From Nemania diffusa (taxonomy: Eukaryota; Ascomycota; Sordariomycetes; Xylariales; Xylariaceae), in NCBI GenBank assembly GCA_038501195.1, contig JBBPUQ010000008.1, positions 3,110,501-3,174,500 of the forward strand: a stretch of 64,000 bases of DNA, in the 5' to 3' direction. The translations under genes and the position numbers were made by a program. The notes beneath the pieces are model-generated. The model was given only the letters and a program-made list of their open reading frames with translations. It ran no database searches and was not told the origin of the DNA. The stretch's first letter is position 1. The number at the start of each line of letters is the position of its first letter. This document shows, in pieces, positions 22,928-33,816 of this stretch.

Positions 22928-23739
22928 CTAGATCATTTTAACGATCGTAGTCCAGCTGCTGCCGTTCCAAATCTTGGTCCCGACTACATCTTCCTCTTTG
23001 ATGTTCGGGTTCAACGAGAGGAGCTTCTCGCCGTTGTGGTCCTCGAACTCGCGAAGCTGGACCGTTGCGCCTCGGGGTTTCGCATCGACGAACACCCCGA
23101 CGTCGTCACCGTCTGTGAATACGTTAGTCAGAAACGGAGTCTAAGATACCTCAGCCCCCGCTGAAACACTCACTGCGGCGACGCTTTGCGTTCTGGAAAG
23201 CACCGTTGACTAAGCGGAACTCGCTGCCATCGTTGGCCATGGCGGCGTTCTGGCAGAATGCCGCGCCCCCGTAGTTTCTCACGAATATATCAAACGTGTC
23301 GCCGTTGTTGATAGTCTTATAGAAGTTACCAAGTTGGCCGCCCTCACCTATGTGCTATATTAGCAAACATCCTCTTGTTAATAGGGGAAGGGGAGTTGTA
23401 GGTCTCTAATCACTTACTAGAGTTCTCCGTGCTATCTACGCAGCGCAAGATGGCATTGTTCCCGCCCTCTTGGACGCTCGCGAAAGGGAACTCGTCGCAC
23501 GAGTTGCCATATTGGCTGTAGCCGGTGTTGGTGCAGGGAGTTCTGTTGCAGCCAGATGCCGTGCGGCGAGGGTCGCGGTTGTTCGCGTTACTGTCATAGG
23601 TGAGGACACCAGGTGCCAAGTTATGGTTTACAGCGTAGCAGGCATTGTTGCACGTCCCGAGGGAGTTGGTGCAATCCCATTCGAAGGTGGCCGCTGTCAC
23701 AGCCGGGATAGCGAAGAGGTGAATGGCTCGGAAATGCAT
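22928..23739 (-). CDS. Secreted NucA/NucB-type deoxyribonuclease
   Basis: Predicted secreted nuclease of the NucA/NucB family, 226 residues. Exons 23739-23418, 23347-23174 and 23112-22928 (introns 70 and 61 bp, in frame). A signal peptide MHFRAIHLFAIPAVTA is followed by a Cys-rich mature region. The family block CDEFPFASVQEGG (about residues 87-99), followed by AILRCVDSTENSSEGGQL across the first splice and then FYKTINNGDTF, matches the DEYPFA...EGG...C...EN..QGG pattern. In characterised bacterial members this fold cleaves DNA; activity here is inferred. The C-terminal third after the second intron (DDVGVFVDAKPRGATVQL) is an extension. A TATATCC-like element lies about 40 bp upstream of the start. 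Confidence 0.85.
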
Positions 23740-24670
23740 CGTGAAGAGGTTTAAACTAAAGGCCTGATGAGTGGGATATAAGGGGAGTCTCGTGCTTTGT
23801 CTTGAGGGTTTGTGCTGGTTATTTTCACATTATTTTGGTGGAAAATGCCCATTCTTATAGCTATCAAGTTCCTTCAAGAGGAAGAATAATTGTTGATATT
23901 CCCGTCTACTATTCCGGGCTGAGTAAGGCTATGGACTGTCCATCTTGTGAAGGTATCACCACACCAAGGCTGTGAGGCAATCATGAACAAGAGGAGAGGT
24001 CGATCACTTATTTTTAACACGCAGTAAACCATCATTCTCACAGCCTTCTCGAGATCATCAAAGTCAGGATGTAAGGATTACGTTCCATGTACGGGTCATA
24101 CTATACAGTTAATGCCTTTTGAATGAGGTCTCATTTTTTCGGCCCCTTCTTTCATCCTGAGATGATACATTAGATTATGCAGATCAATTTAAAATTTGTC
24201 AGTAGGCGCAATAGGGTCAATTGTAAACAGGTTATGTCAGCGACACAGTCAGAACTTAGCCGCAAGTCCTAGCTTACGGGCATCCCATTTCATCTTACGA
24301 GAGAGATTGAAAAACGCCTTTCGAGGTTTCATGTTTATAACCGCATCGTCAGCCCGGCGATCTCTTCACCTAAGCTTTGCAGCATATTTACTTCTGTCTG
24401 CATATATTGGGTACCTCATACGAAGTTTGTAATGGCTCCTCTCATGACTACGCATATAGATAAGATTACGCGAGGGTCTCAATAAACAGCGCAGCGAAGA
24501 AGAGGTGTGGTTAATGACGAGTTGTACATATGTTATGATTGTGGAGGCATGTGATACATTGAACTGTACTAGAATCTACTATTCATGTAAAGCTAAATCC
24601 ACTTCACCAACTCACTGACTTGGGCAACTATCCTCTATCATGAACCTGCAATGAACGTATTTCACACTGC
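23740..24670. other. Intergenic
   Basis: Upstream of the nuclease gene and 3' of the DUF6924-like gene. AT-rich; no gene or repeat seen. Confidence 0.5.
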
Positions 24671-25246
24671 TTAGTTGCCACCAAGTCTCATTCGCGGAGC
24701 TGGGCCTCCTTTCCTTGGGGTTTCTACAGGTCTGCCATAGACACCGCCTTGGGAATCCGCAATGTTCTTGATCTCTTGGAAGCCTAGAGTAGCCATAGCA
24801 AGCGAGACAAGAACAACCTGAACCGATTTAAAGGTGGCTCGAGTAGTGGCCAGGGAGCCATCGCTCTCGCGACGTACCAGAATGGCGGAGTCATCGACAA
24901 TGGACTGTTGATCGAGAACAGCGAAGCTGGTAGCCTGGCCAATATTTTTGGCTGCGTCTTCTAGAGAGTTGGCGATGAATGGTCTGAAGCTATCATCTAG
25001 TGGCGGGACTGTAGCTTCGTCGAGTAATCTGCTAGAACCGTCGCTAGTTGCCGCGATAACAGAAAGTTCATATTCACTGTTTGGCACGAGTTCTTCGCTG
25101 CCAGTACGCGCTTGGTCGAGCAGTTTGTTTAAAACCTAGGAAGACACACTTTTTGTTAGGTCATCTTAATGTTTGTCACTTGGGAAGATGGAAAGGCTAA
25201 CTGCAATGGGCATCTCGGTGATGCAGCATACGGGGTAGTTCGCCAT
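24671..25246 (-). CDS. Small DUF6924-like protein
   Basis: Predicted 169-residue protein. Exon 1 25246-25202 encodes MANYPVCCITEMPIA; exon 2 25135-24671; the 66-bp intron has a GTTAGC donor and phase 0. The C-terminal half (SFAVLDQQSIVDDSAILVRR, then VVLVSLAMATLGFQEIKNIA and GGVYGRP) resembles the end of DUF6924 proteins of bacteria and fungi, in which a conserved aspartate-rich turn precedes an N/S-L-x-I/M-A-x-x-GF-x-E segment. No function is known. A single hydrophobic stretch (about residues 119-133) is too short to call a membrane segment. The exon-1 part carries a CC pair that is not otherwise informative. It is convergent with nothing and lies alone. Confidence 0.65.
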
Positions 25247-26212
25247 ACCCTGTTGATTCGCTTGGTGTTGTGATTATAGTGGTGATATTGAAGAAAGCCT
25301 CAGAGTTCCAAAGTTAAGGCTAGACTACCTAGGTAAATACCTACATGGTAGGTAATTAAAGCTCCGAGTTAGACCCTATATTTAGTTGCCTGCTTCCGTG
25401 AAACAAACACTAGGAATGACGTCACCTCTAAGCTGACTTAAGTACCTACTGATGCTGTATGTATAAATATTATTCATTACTGGGTACCAATAATCAGTGA
25501 GTACCTAATGTTAGCATGACATAATCTTAGTAACTCAATAAACACCTTATTCATCTACTTCAGCCACCCTGGACTATGCGTAGCAGCCTAATACAGATTT
25601 GACGTGGGGGCTGATACTGACGTGAGAGATGCACAGCCACCCCCTTTTCCATCATACAACAGCTTCGCCATTGCCAGCGATAATGCTTCCTTCATTATTA
25701 TTACCTGATACTTGTGACCTACCTAAGATAAATATATTTAGTCTTGTTATTAAATCACCTAGGCTGTGTACAGGTGTACAGAACCTTCACCTCCATCCCA
25801 CCAACAGCCACCCGACTCAACGCAACAATGCTATTCACAACCGTTCCATACCAACCCAGTCTCTAAAGATTACAACTTGACGCACATAGTACTTGGAAAC
25901 TATTATAGTTCGCTAGAGCTCTCGTATTGACTCTTTCAGGCATTGTTCTCAGTAGTCGAAGCAGTTGCCGTTGATAGCACCGATTCCATTTTGGCCCAAG
26001 CACGTCACAAATCATCGCTAAGCGACATAATGCTGCATGGCGGGGCATCTGGGTTCTATGTTCAATTCGTCCACGTTTTACGGATAGCTTACTGCCTTGA
26101 CTGTCAGCTTGACGTACCCCGCGCTGGTATAGCGCTTTGCTGCTGATATTTCATCCATTCTTTTTAAACCTACTATTGTTGGGCATATGTGCTAGGCTTT
26201 GCCTTTATCGTG
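25247..26212. other. Intergenic
   Basis: Between two divergent genes. It contains a cluster of TACCTA/TAGGTA tracts at about 25328-25370. No gene recognised. An in-frame ATG at 26189 could extend the HET gene by eight codons. Confidence 0.5.
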
Positions 26213-29200
26213 ATGGCTTGCGAGATATGTCCAGCTCTGACCAAGAGCGGCAACGATGCCATTGATCATTCATTTGATAATTTCCATCGCTATTATCTGC
26301 GTTACTTCTGTCATGGAGAAACCCAGAGCCCTAAACGTAATTATCAGTATAAAGCCTTACAGAACGGGGATCACACCCGACTGCTTGAATTACTTCCGGG
26401 AAATAGACATGATGATATTTGCTGTCTTTTGAGCGAAATCACTATTGATAACCCCCCACGATACGCGGCTCTTTCTTATACTTGGGGGACTACAGAAAGG
26501 AGAAAAACTGTGTTAATCGATAACCAAAGCTTTTTGGTGTGTTGATCTGTTCTTCGTGACAGTAGCAATAGTTGACTCACCAGGCGATGGCATCAGGTGA
26601 CAGATAACTTATGGGCTGCCCTCTGGCATCTCCGACACCCCGATCGAAGCAGGATCATCTGGGTTGATGCCATCTGCGTCAACCAAGACAACACAGCGGA
26701 GCGCAACCAGGTCGTCCTTCGCATGAAGGACATCTACGAGCATGCCGAAGAGGTCCTCGCCTGGCTCGGCCCAGAAGGAAATAATGGCTTGCTCGCTCTC
26801 ACCTGTATTAAGCTAGTTTTTCACCAGTATTGTATGCATGTTGACCGTCTTGGGTCTCCCGACGCTGCGTTCCGATACATGCTCAACAATAGGGATTGGA
26901 CTGCGCTTAGTCGCTCCGCATGGGGGGCACTGGAGGCAATGTTACAGGGAAGGACATGGTTTCGCAGAGTATGGATTGTGCAAGAAGTTTGTAATACTCC
27001 TTTCCCCAGAGCTACACCAACTTGCGGCTTGCTTACATACATTCAAACTCAAGGGAACAGTACCTGTCCGGACGACGTTCTATCTATGCCACAGTACCCT
27101 CCAGGCCAAGGCTTTATACACAGTATTTCGCCTTTTGAAAAGCCTTCCAGCAACGACCTTTCCGAACAACATTATAAAACCCGATCTGGCTCCACATATT
27201 AGTGCTCTTGCCGAATTTTCACAGAGACGATTATATAAATTCAAGGGGTCTCCGTTCATCGATATGCTGGGGATGCTAAGAGATCATCTTGCTAGCGACG
27301 ACCACGATAAGGTCTATGCAGGGTTAGGCTTCACAATAGGCACGAATCTCTCGATACCGGTCGATTACAACAAGCCCCTTTCTGAAGTTCTTAGGGATGC
27401 TGCCGTCTCGTGTCTTCGTCAACCTCCACACAGTCTCAGATTCCTGGGTCATGCTGGACTAATAGGCACGGCTCATATGCCTGCGACGTGGATGCCCGAC
27501 TGGTTTTTTCCAAACATTCTCACTCCCTTCCCTAAAGTGCCTACTAGCCCACGATCTAACGATACTAATATTCTCTTCAATGCCTGTGATGTACATCACC
27601 AGATTTGGACCCAGGCCGGATATTCTGAGCTAGAGCCCTCTACAGATGGCCACACTTTGACAGTTCACGGCGTTCTCGTAGATTACGTGCGCACCGGCAG
27701 CGTCACTGGTGGGTTTCCTAATACGATGTCTTCTATCGAGGATGCCTGGCATCTTCCGAATATGCACAAAACGTACTCTCCTACCGGGGAGACGCGCGAG
27801 CAGGCATATCTTCGGACTTTGGTCGCAGATTTGAAGATGGTAGAAGGTGAAGTTGTTGGGAGAGGGGGTTCCATGTACTGGCGAAATAGATCGAAATCTC
27901 CGCCAACGCCGGGTCAAGTTGATACCGAGTGCCTCTTGGCGCAGGTATGCATAGGCCGACGACTCATTACAACAATGAACCACCATTATATCGGAATAGC
28001 GCCCCTACACACCCAGCCGGGTGACGCAATCTTCATGGTCAAATACGGAGAGGTGTTGTATATTGCCCGTCCTACTCTGGATGGGACATATCATTTTGTG
28101 GGTGAAGCCTATATTCACGGTGTTATGGATGGCCTGGTTACCAAGCAGCTTTTCAATGGTCAAGGAGAGATGCAAACTATCGAATTTGTACCAGTTCTTG
28201 GTGATGTTGCTAACAGCAATGAGTCTCCCTCTACAATACCTGGGAACCCTGTGAGCTTCAAATCCAGAGATATTGGACATGGGCTATTGCGACACGAATA
28301 TTCCAATCGACAAGAGAACATGGACTTCAAAGTTCATGATAATCTAGGCCGCCAGATGCATGACGAGATTAAAGATGCGATAGACGAGACGATGGAAAGT
28401 CTAACCGATTCTACGACGGTCGAGGAGGCGACGCGGAAGATATGTGTCGAGTGCGTATGGGCTCTAGACCTCAAGCGAAAGTTGTTATCTTCTGAGGACG
28501 AAAAGATTGAGCCCAAGTCCGGAGTCTGCCTCTACGGAAGGCAGTTTGCTACGCGATCTTATATCTTGGCAGCAATCGACTTAGAGATTGAACGGACACG
28601 TGTCGCTATCCTAGGTGAATTCGGTAACCTTGCTCCATATAAGGCTGGTCTTCATGTCCTAGACGTCGAGACCATTGAGAATGAGAAGCAGGAAGACGCT
28701 TGGCTCAAAGAAGACGAGGCTCTTGCAAGAGAACTACAGGCACAGGAGTTCGTTTCCGCTGGCTTACTCGAAGATCCTCGCAATGGTGGGACTGGGCCAA
28801 TCCTACCACCCCAAACCCGACAACCGGCACGTCTGCCACTACTTCAACGACGCACTGGGCCACCCGCACGACTCATGATGGCGGAATCACGGAACCCCTA
28901 TACATTCGCTTACAAATTTCGATCAAAAGAGGACCATGCTCTATTCCTTCAAGACCTTCAACAGTGGACGCCGCCTCGCTCTGGGCTTTTGCAACGGCCG
29001 ATCCTTGTTGGCTGCTGGGCTACTGACCCGCTCAGAAGACCCAGGGTAATAGTCCAAACTTCTGGTCCGCCTCCAGATATTTGGTGGGAAGATGAGGATG
29101 GGAATGTTGTGGATGGACCAAATGTTGGAGTGGCGGGAGGGAGGCTCGAGATTTTCGATAGACACGATAAAAGGGGTAAAATCGACGTAAACCACGATGA

Positions 29201-29255
29201 TTGGGAGGGCGAAGGGGAGGCTGAGTTGCCATCCGAGTTCGAGTTTGTCGAGTAA
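26213..29255 (+). CDS. Heterokaryon incompatibility (HET) domain protein
   Basis: HET-domain protein, a class linked to non-self recognition and incompatibility cell death in filamentous fungi; the partner is unknown. Model: 26213-26536, 26597-26986 and 27054-29255 (introns 60 and 67 bp), 971 residues. HET landmarks in order: RYAALSYTWG, SRIIWVDAICVNQDN, RNQVVLRMKDIYEHAEEVLAWLG and RVWIVQE, then SPFIDMLGMLRDHLASDDHDKVYAGLGF. A later GDAIFMVKYGEVLYIARPT and FVGEAYIHGVMDG block is typical of the family's C-terminal part. The second intron is inferred: the frame must change after VQE, and GTTTGT...CTTAC...CAAG (26987-27053) gives an in-frame join; the donor is weak, so a one-base indel is the alternative. 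About 300 further residues form a charged, low-similarity tail in which the reading frame is also questionable (28780-29040). Confidence 0.85.
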
Positions 29256-32200
29256 ATTGTCTGAGTCTCATTTATTGTTACAAACCAACAAGTGAAGGAA
29301 GCTCTTTACGACGGCTCATGTGGGGATACGCTCATTCAGATGGTCGATCATTATCAAAGTTTAGACTTGTGATAAGAACGTAGTTGTGGAATGCGTAGAC
29401 AGAGCTCACCCCTTTCGATGTTGGGGTAAAATATTGCCGAAATTATCGTACGTCTAATAGCTTAGAGGCACATCGAGCTTCCCCCTAACGTGGCAGTTGC
29501 AGTATTTGTGCTTATTAGCTAAGACGCTGAACCATAAGTTCAGCTAACAGATTCCATGCCTTAGACGAGTATCTAGAAGACACATACCTTCATAGCAAGC
29601 ACGGCAGCTTCAAAAAGAAAGGTAACAGGCCAACCATCGGCAGAGTTTGTCAGCGTTCAATAACATCATCCTTTATTAGAACATCCCACTGAGGCCGTCT
29701 TGCTTTTCAAATATCCACCCACATTAGCAATAACATTTAACAGCGGGAGCCCAATAAGCGTGAATAGTTGTAGGACTTTCTAACAAATCAGAGTCGCTGC
29801 ACTGCGCAAGCACAGCTTTATCCGAAACCTTCCCTAAGCAAGCAGCAGCGCAATTCCCAACGTTTATAACAATCGTAATAACAGAATTTACATATTAGCT
29901 CGTACTTTAAAAATACTCTCAAAAGTCGACGTCGCGCTATATCGTTGCACTAAGCTATATCAAATCTAGTACATATTGTACAAGTTTTAAACATTAAATA
30001 ACTTTCTAGTTCTAAATATAGAAAACATAAGTACTTCTTAAAAAAGCACGCAGCAGTTGCTTTTGTAAAATAATTTTCAATAAAAACAAGCATTTGCTAG
30101 TATAGCTTGTTAATATCTTTAACAAGCTTTTGATTGTTTTCGTTTATCGGAGTTTTTGTTTTTGTTTTAGAAGGTTAGGAAACCTCTGCTTCAACCATGA
30201 TCGCCAATAATTAGAATTAACGGCTAATTGAGATGCAGATGGGTAAGAGTTGTTATTTCGAGGATGAAAAATTTAAAGATTTCTCTGTAATTACGACAGA
30301 AGGAGGTTAGGAATATCTAAGGCGGGTTTCAGACTCACATATTCATTCAACAGACACCCTAATACTACGTGCGTGTTTAATCTTGCGAAAGAAGATAATT
30401 ATATACCTGGCCGGGCTTTTTCTGTTCTTTAAACTCATTAACTTAATATAGATACGTTAACCTTCTCCTTCAATATTCACCCTGTTGTAATCCCTAGATT
30501 TTCTGATCGTGAAGAATTCCAACACAAACTCTCCGTTTCTCTGTCACTTCTATATCATTATTCTAGTGACAGGTAGGCTGATAAAAGGGTCTGTGCGGTG
30601 CGAGAGATCATATATCATTTAAACCCGTGCGTACCTATTTACCATGTCTACTAAACTGAATCGAGTGGTCACAACAATAAAGCTTGGCTGTACATACCAT
30701 ATACCCTAACCATAATCGATTTCCAAGTGATGATTATCGGAGATCAGCGTGTTTCCAGCCGGGACCGTGTTTGAGCCGTGTAGGGCAACATACTGTCTAC
30801 TGACCAGTTCTATTACATTTAGTATGTGTGGCGTGGGAACGTTGATTTTGAGGACACTGGCAGCGCTGCCCTTATTATTGGTATTTAACGCACGTCCCGG
30901 AAATAATATGGGAATAAATGATAATTCAAATCCTGAATCTAACAGCATATTTTGTATATCATAATCATGACTTAGGCTTCGATGCGGCTGCTGTAGTTCA
31001 TCGACATGCCAATTACACCTATAAAATGCGGGATTTTGGCTAGCGACAGTTCCTAACCTAGTCTTCGAATATGAAATAACAGCCTAGAAGGTACGATCTT
31101 TCGCTCTAGGCTTTCGCATTTATGCGGCTGACTGTTCTAGTAAAAGTGGCGGCGGCTGTGGTTACGGATGCGGATGACGATGCAATGCAATTCTAACCTA
31201 AGATTTGAAAAACATATGTCACGGAAAAACGACGCCGTTAATCCATGATTGAATTAACGGCATATAAGGGCTCTACGCGACACCATATTCATTAGAACTA
31301 TATGAATTGTTAATAATTGATAGTTAAATTGAACTTATCTTCTTTATCTAGCGATTTTACCTGCATTTTCTGCTACTGATGGCCTGTATAGACTTATTTT
31401 TCGTATTTTTCTTGTATGTACAACAGTCAACCAACGTTGGACTGCCAGAGTAGGTAGAGATAGTTCTGATATTTTACTATCATGCACTATGATCAGCGAC
31501 ACCTGGGCTATATATTGAGATGAGAATTTAATAGCTTCATCTTATGTAGTGTAGGGTGGTCTAGCACTCACGGGTACCAATCCGGCCTCGTAAATCGAGA
31601 GGTAGATCACGTACCTAATCGTTAGCGGAACGACATTATTATAATATCCGATGAATTGACTATAATACAACATATGTTGTGCATAAGTACCTAAGCTAAG
31701 GTGTGCTGATGAGGCTTAAGTCTAATTACCTACTATGAAAAGATTAAGCTTTCGACTTATGTATACACTGTCCTATTTTCGTCGCTATCGCATCTCTAAG
31801 TCTCGTGTCTTCGTGCCGTCGCTGGAAAGACCCGTTAGCAAGGCCGCCGTCCGCTGTGCCAAGTCGAAATAAATAAGGTTCCCAAAATAGATTACCATAC
31901 CGCTCAAAATATTATCTAGTGCAGATCTTATAATGCGGACAGCGCATCCGCGAATGCAAAGTATCACTTACCGCTGTATTGAGACCGGAATTACTGCATA
32001 GTTCATCTACGTAATGTTTGTTATTGCGCATGTAAGGGCTAGAGGGTTGGAGCGTATTATGGTGCGTAGGCCAATCAGTCAGCGTGCGGGATTCTGCATG
32101 ACAATCCACCGCAAACGCATTCCCCAGGTCTGCGTTTGGGCTATCTATTATTACTTTTGTACAAACACTGCTTCATCTACCGCCCATCGGGCTATTATTG

Positions 32201-33135
32201 TCGCTGGACAAAAGTAGGCGATAAGAATTCTCCCTTACAGTACCTGGGTAAATAAACCTGCGAGTAGGGACTGACATTGGCCTGATAGCCATTGTAATCT
32301 CAACAGATCAGCGTGGTGATATAGTGAAGTTGGAGTAGGTTACTAGGGAGCTGCTTATGTAAATTTACACTAGGTATCTATCTACAGTAGGTTCGAGGCC
32401 TGGCGGTTGATAAAAACTTATCCCTTGATCGCATGTGACTAGAAGTAGGTAGATAAGTTATTGAAAAGGCCAAGGGTAGGTTTGCATCTACAAGATGGAA
32501 TCCCCTAACTCGTCACGCCAATAACACTCCTTCATTGAGCTAGCGACAGATGTGACTGAATGACTTTCAAGATGTGTTTGGGCGGCGGCCAAGACCAGAG
32601 ACCCTAGTCGCAGCGCTCTGATTGGCCGAACGCTAGGGGCAGAATGCGGAAGCGCTACTAGCTGGGCGCTTCGAGAGTCGCTAGCACCAATGGGCATCAG
32701 CCAAGATAGAAATAGAGCAGCTCTTATTACCTGGTTTCAGAGGTCCGGTACCTGCAGGGCCCAATGGGGGTTTGCGAATGCCGTCAGGGTCCTGGTCCGG
32801 CAGCTATCAGAACCTGCATGAAGCACTTAGATATCAAGTCTGTCACGCCCTCACATCTACAGTAGCCCATCTACTCTCTGCACAAGTCATCACATCTTTC
32901 ACCAAGTACCTGTCTGAAGCCCTTAAGACTGCTTTCGATCTCGCTGTGCAGTATCAACTCCTAAAACCTTGTCGGTGCTCTCAGCCGCTTCTTTGCACAG
33001 TCCAGTCTTTCGCTTCTTCGCCTTCAAGCTGTTGTCATACATACAATAGGCATTGCCAGCCAACACCCTATTGAACAGGACCGAGGCGCCTCGGATTACT
33101 AGACACTTTTATTACGCTGGTTCGTAACACTCGCC
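29256..33135. other. Gene-poor AT-rich region
   Basis: 3.9 kb without a credible gene. Composition is strongly AT-rich, especially 29860-30180 and 31210-31760, and the longest reading frames (about 65-100 codons) have no family resemblance and no coherent splice neighbours. It may be degraded repeat DNA, but no terminal repeats or transposase-like frames were recognised. Confidence 0.55.
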
Positions 33136-33658
33136 ATGGCCACCAACACTGCCGACTTCCCCTTGTCGACGGATGATCCCACTCCGGGAAGCAGTATTCC
33201 GGCTGGCGGCGTTGACGATGCAGCTGGTGCAGCCGGCTCGAGCCCCGGAGCCGTTCAACTATCTCACGGCGCCCTGATTGCGATCATTGTGGTAGTAGCA
33301 GTTGTTGTCGTTCTGGGTAGTGAGTGATATATGTTCAAACTCGATGAATCTATGTCATGGCTGACTTTGTGTAGTCTCAACTGCTGTACTTTTCTTCCTA
33401 GCCAAGAAGAAGGAGTGGAAGGTCCGGGAGAGTATTAGGCGGTCAGCAAGAAAGGTCGTCACTGCATTGACACCTCGACGGTCCGAGTTTCCAAGATCTG
33501 TCAAAGAATCATCAGGGAAATCGTCTCGAGGACGTGTTCGTCTTGATGATGTGCCCCCTACGCCTAAACTTCGAATCGAAGATATTGAGAAAGGGCTCGC
33601 AAAATCAAATTTCCGACAAGGCCCGGAAGGACGGTGGAAGAAGCCGGCGAAGAGATAA
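33136..33658 (+). CDS. Single-pass membrane protein, conserved in filamentous fungi
   Basis: Predicted 154-residue protein, exons 33136-33316 and 33375-33658 (intron 58 bp). The first ~45 residues are polar and Ala/Gly/Ser/Pro-rich. A strongly hydrophobic helix (ALIAIIVVVAVVVVL then VSTAVLFFL across the splice, about residues 47-70) is the only membrane segment. It is followed by a basic, cytosolic-looking tail with KKKEWKVRESIRRSARKVVT and DVPPTPKLRIEDIEKG. This layout, with the WKVRESIRRSARRV pattern right after the helix, recurs in many Pezizomycotina proteins of unknown function. It is convergent with ENP2 with 158 bp between stops. Confidence 0.8.
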
Positions 33659-33816
33659 ATCTGCCAGCCATGTACAGGAAAGGGTGTGGTAGGATACTGA
33701 ATGAACTTGATGCACGGGTATTGTAAATTTGTTTCGGAGGTATGGATCGTTGGGGACGGCGTCGGCTTTAGACCCCGTACAATATTTATGTATTTCTCAA
33801 ATGGAGGGAATGGATA

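Noticed and set aside
26838..26990. Start of the long HET frame at 26838
   Set aside because: The first ~50 codons overlap the conserved HET exon in another frame; only the part from about 27054 is coding.
26987..27009. A 23-bp intron GTTTGT...CCCCAG in the HET gene
   Set aside because: Too short for splicing and gives the wrong frame; the 67-bp alternative fits.
32380..32410. GGTTCGAGGCC resembling a tRNA T-arm
   Set aside because: The stem has a mismatch and no upstream D-arm or A box fits.
32772..33074. 100-codon frame upstream of the small membrane protein
   Set aside because: No coherent composition or similarity; likely untranslated leader or intergenic.
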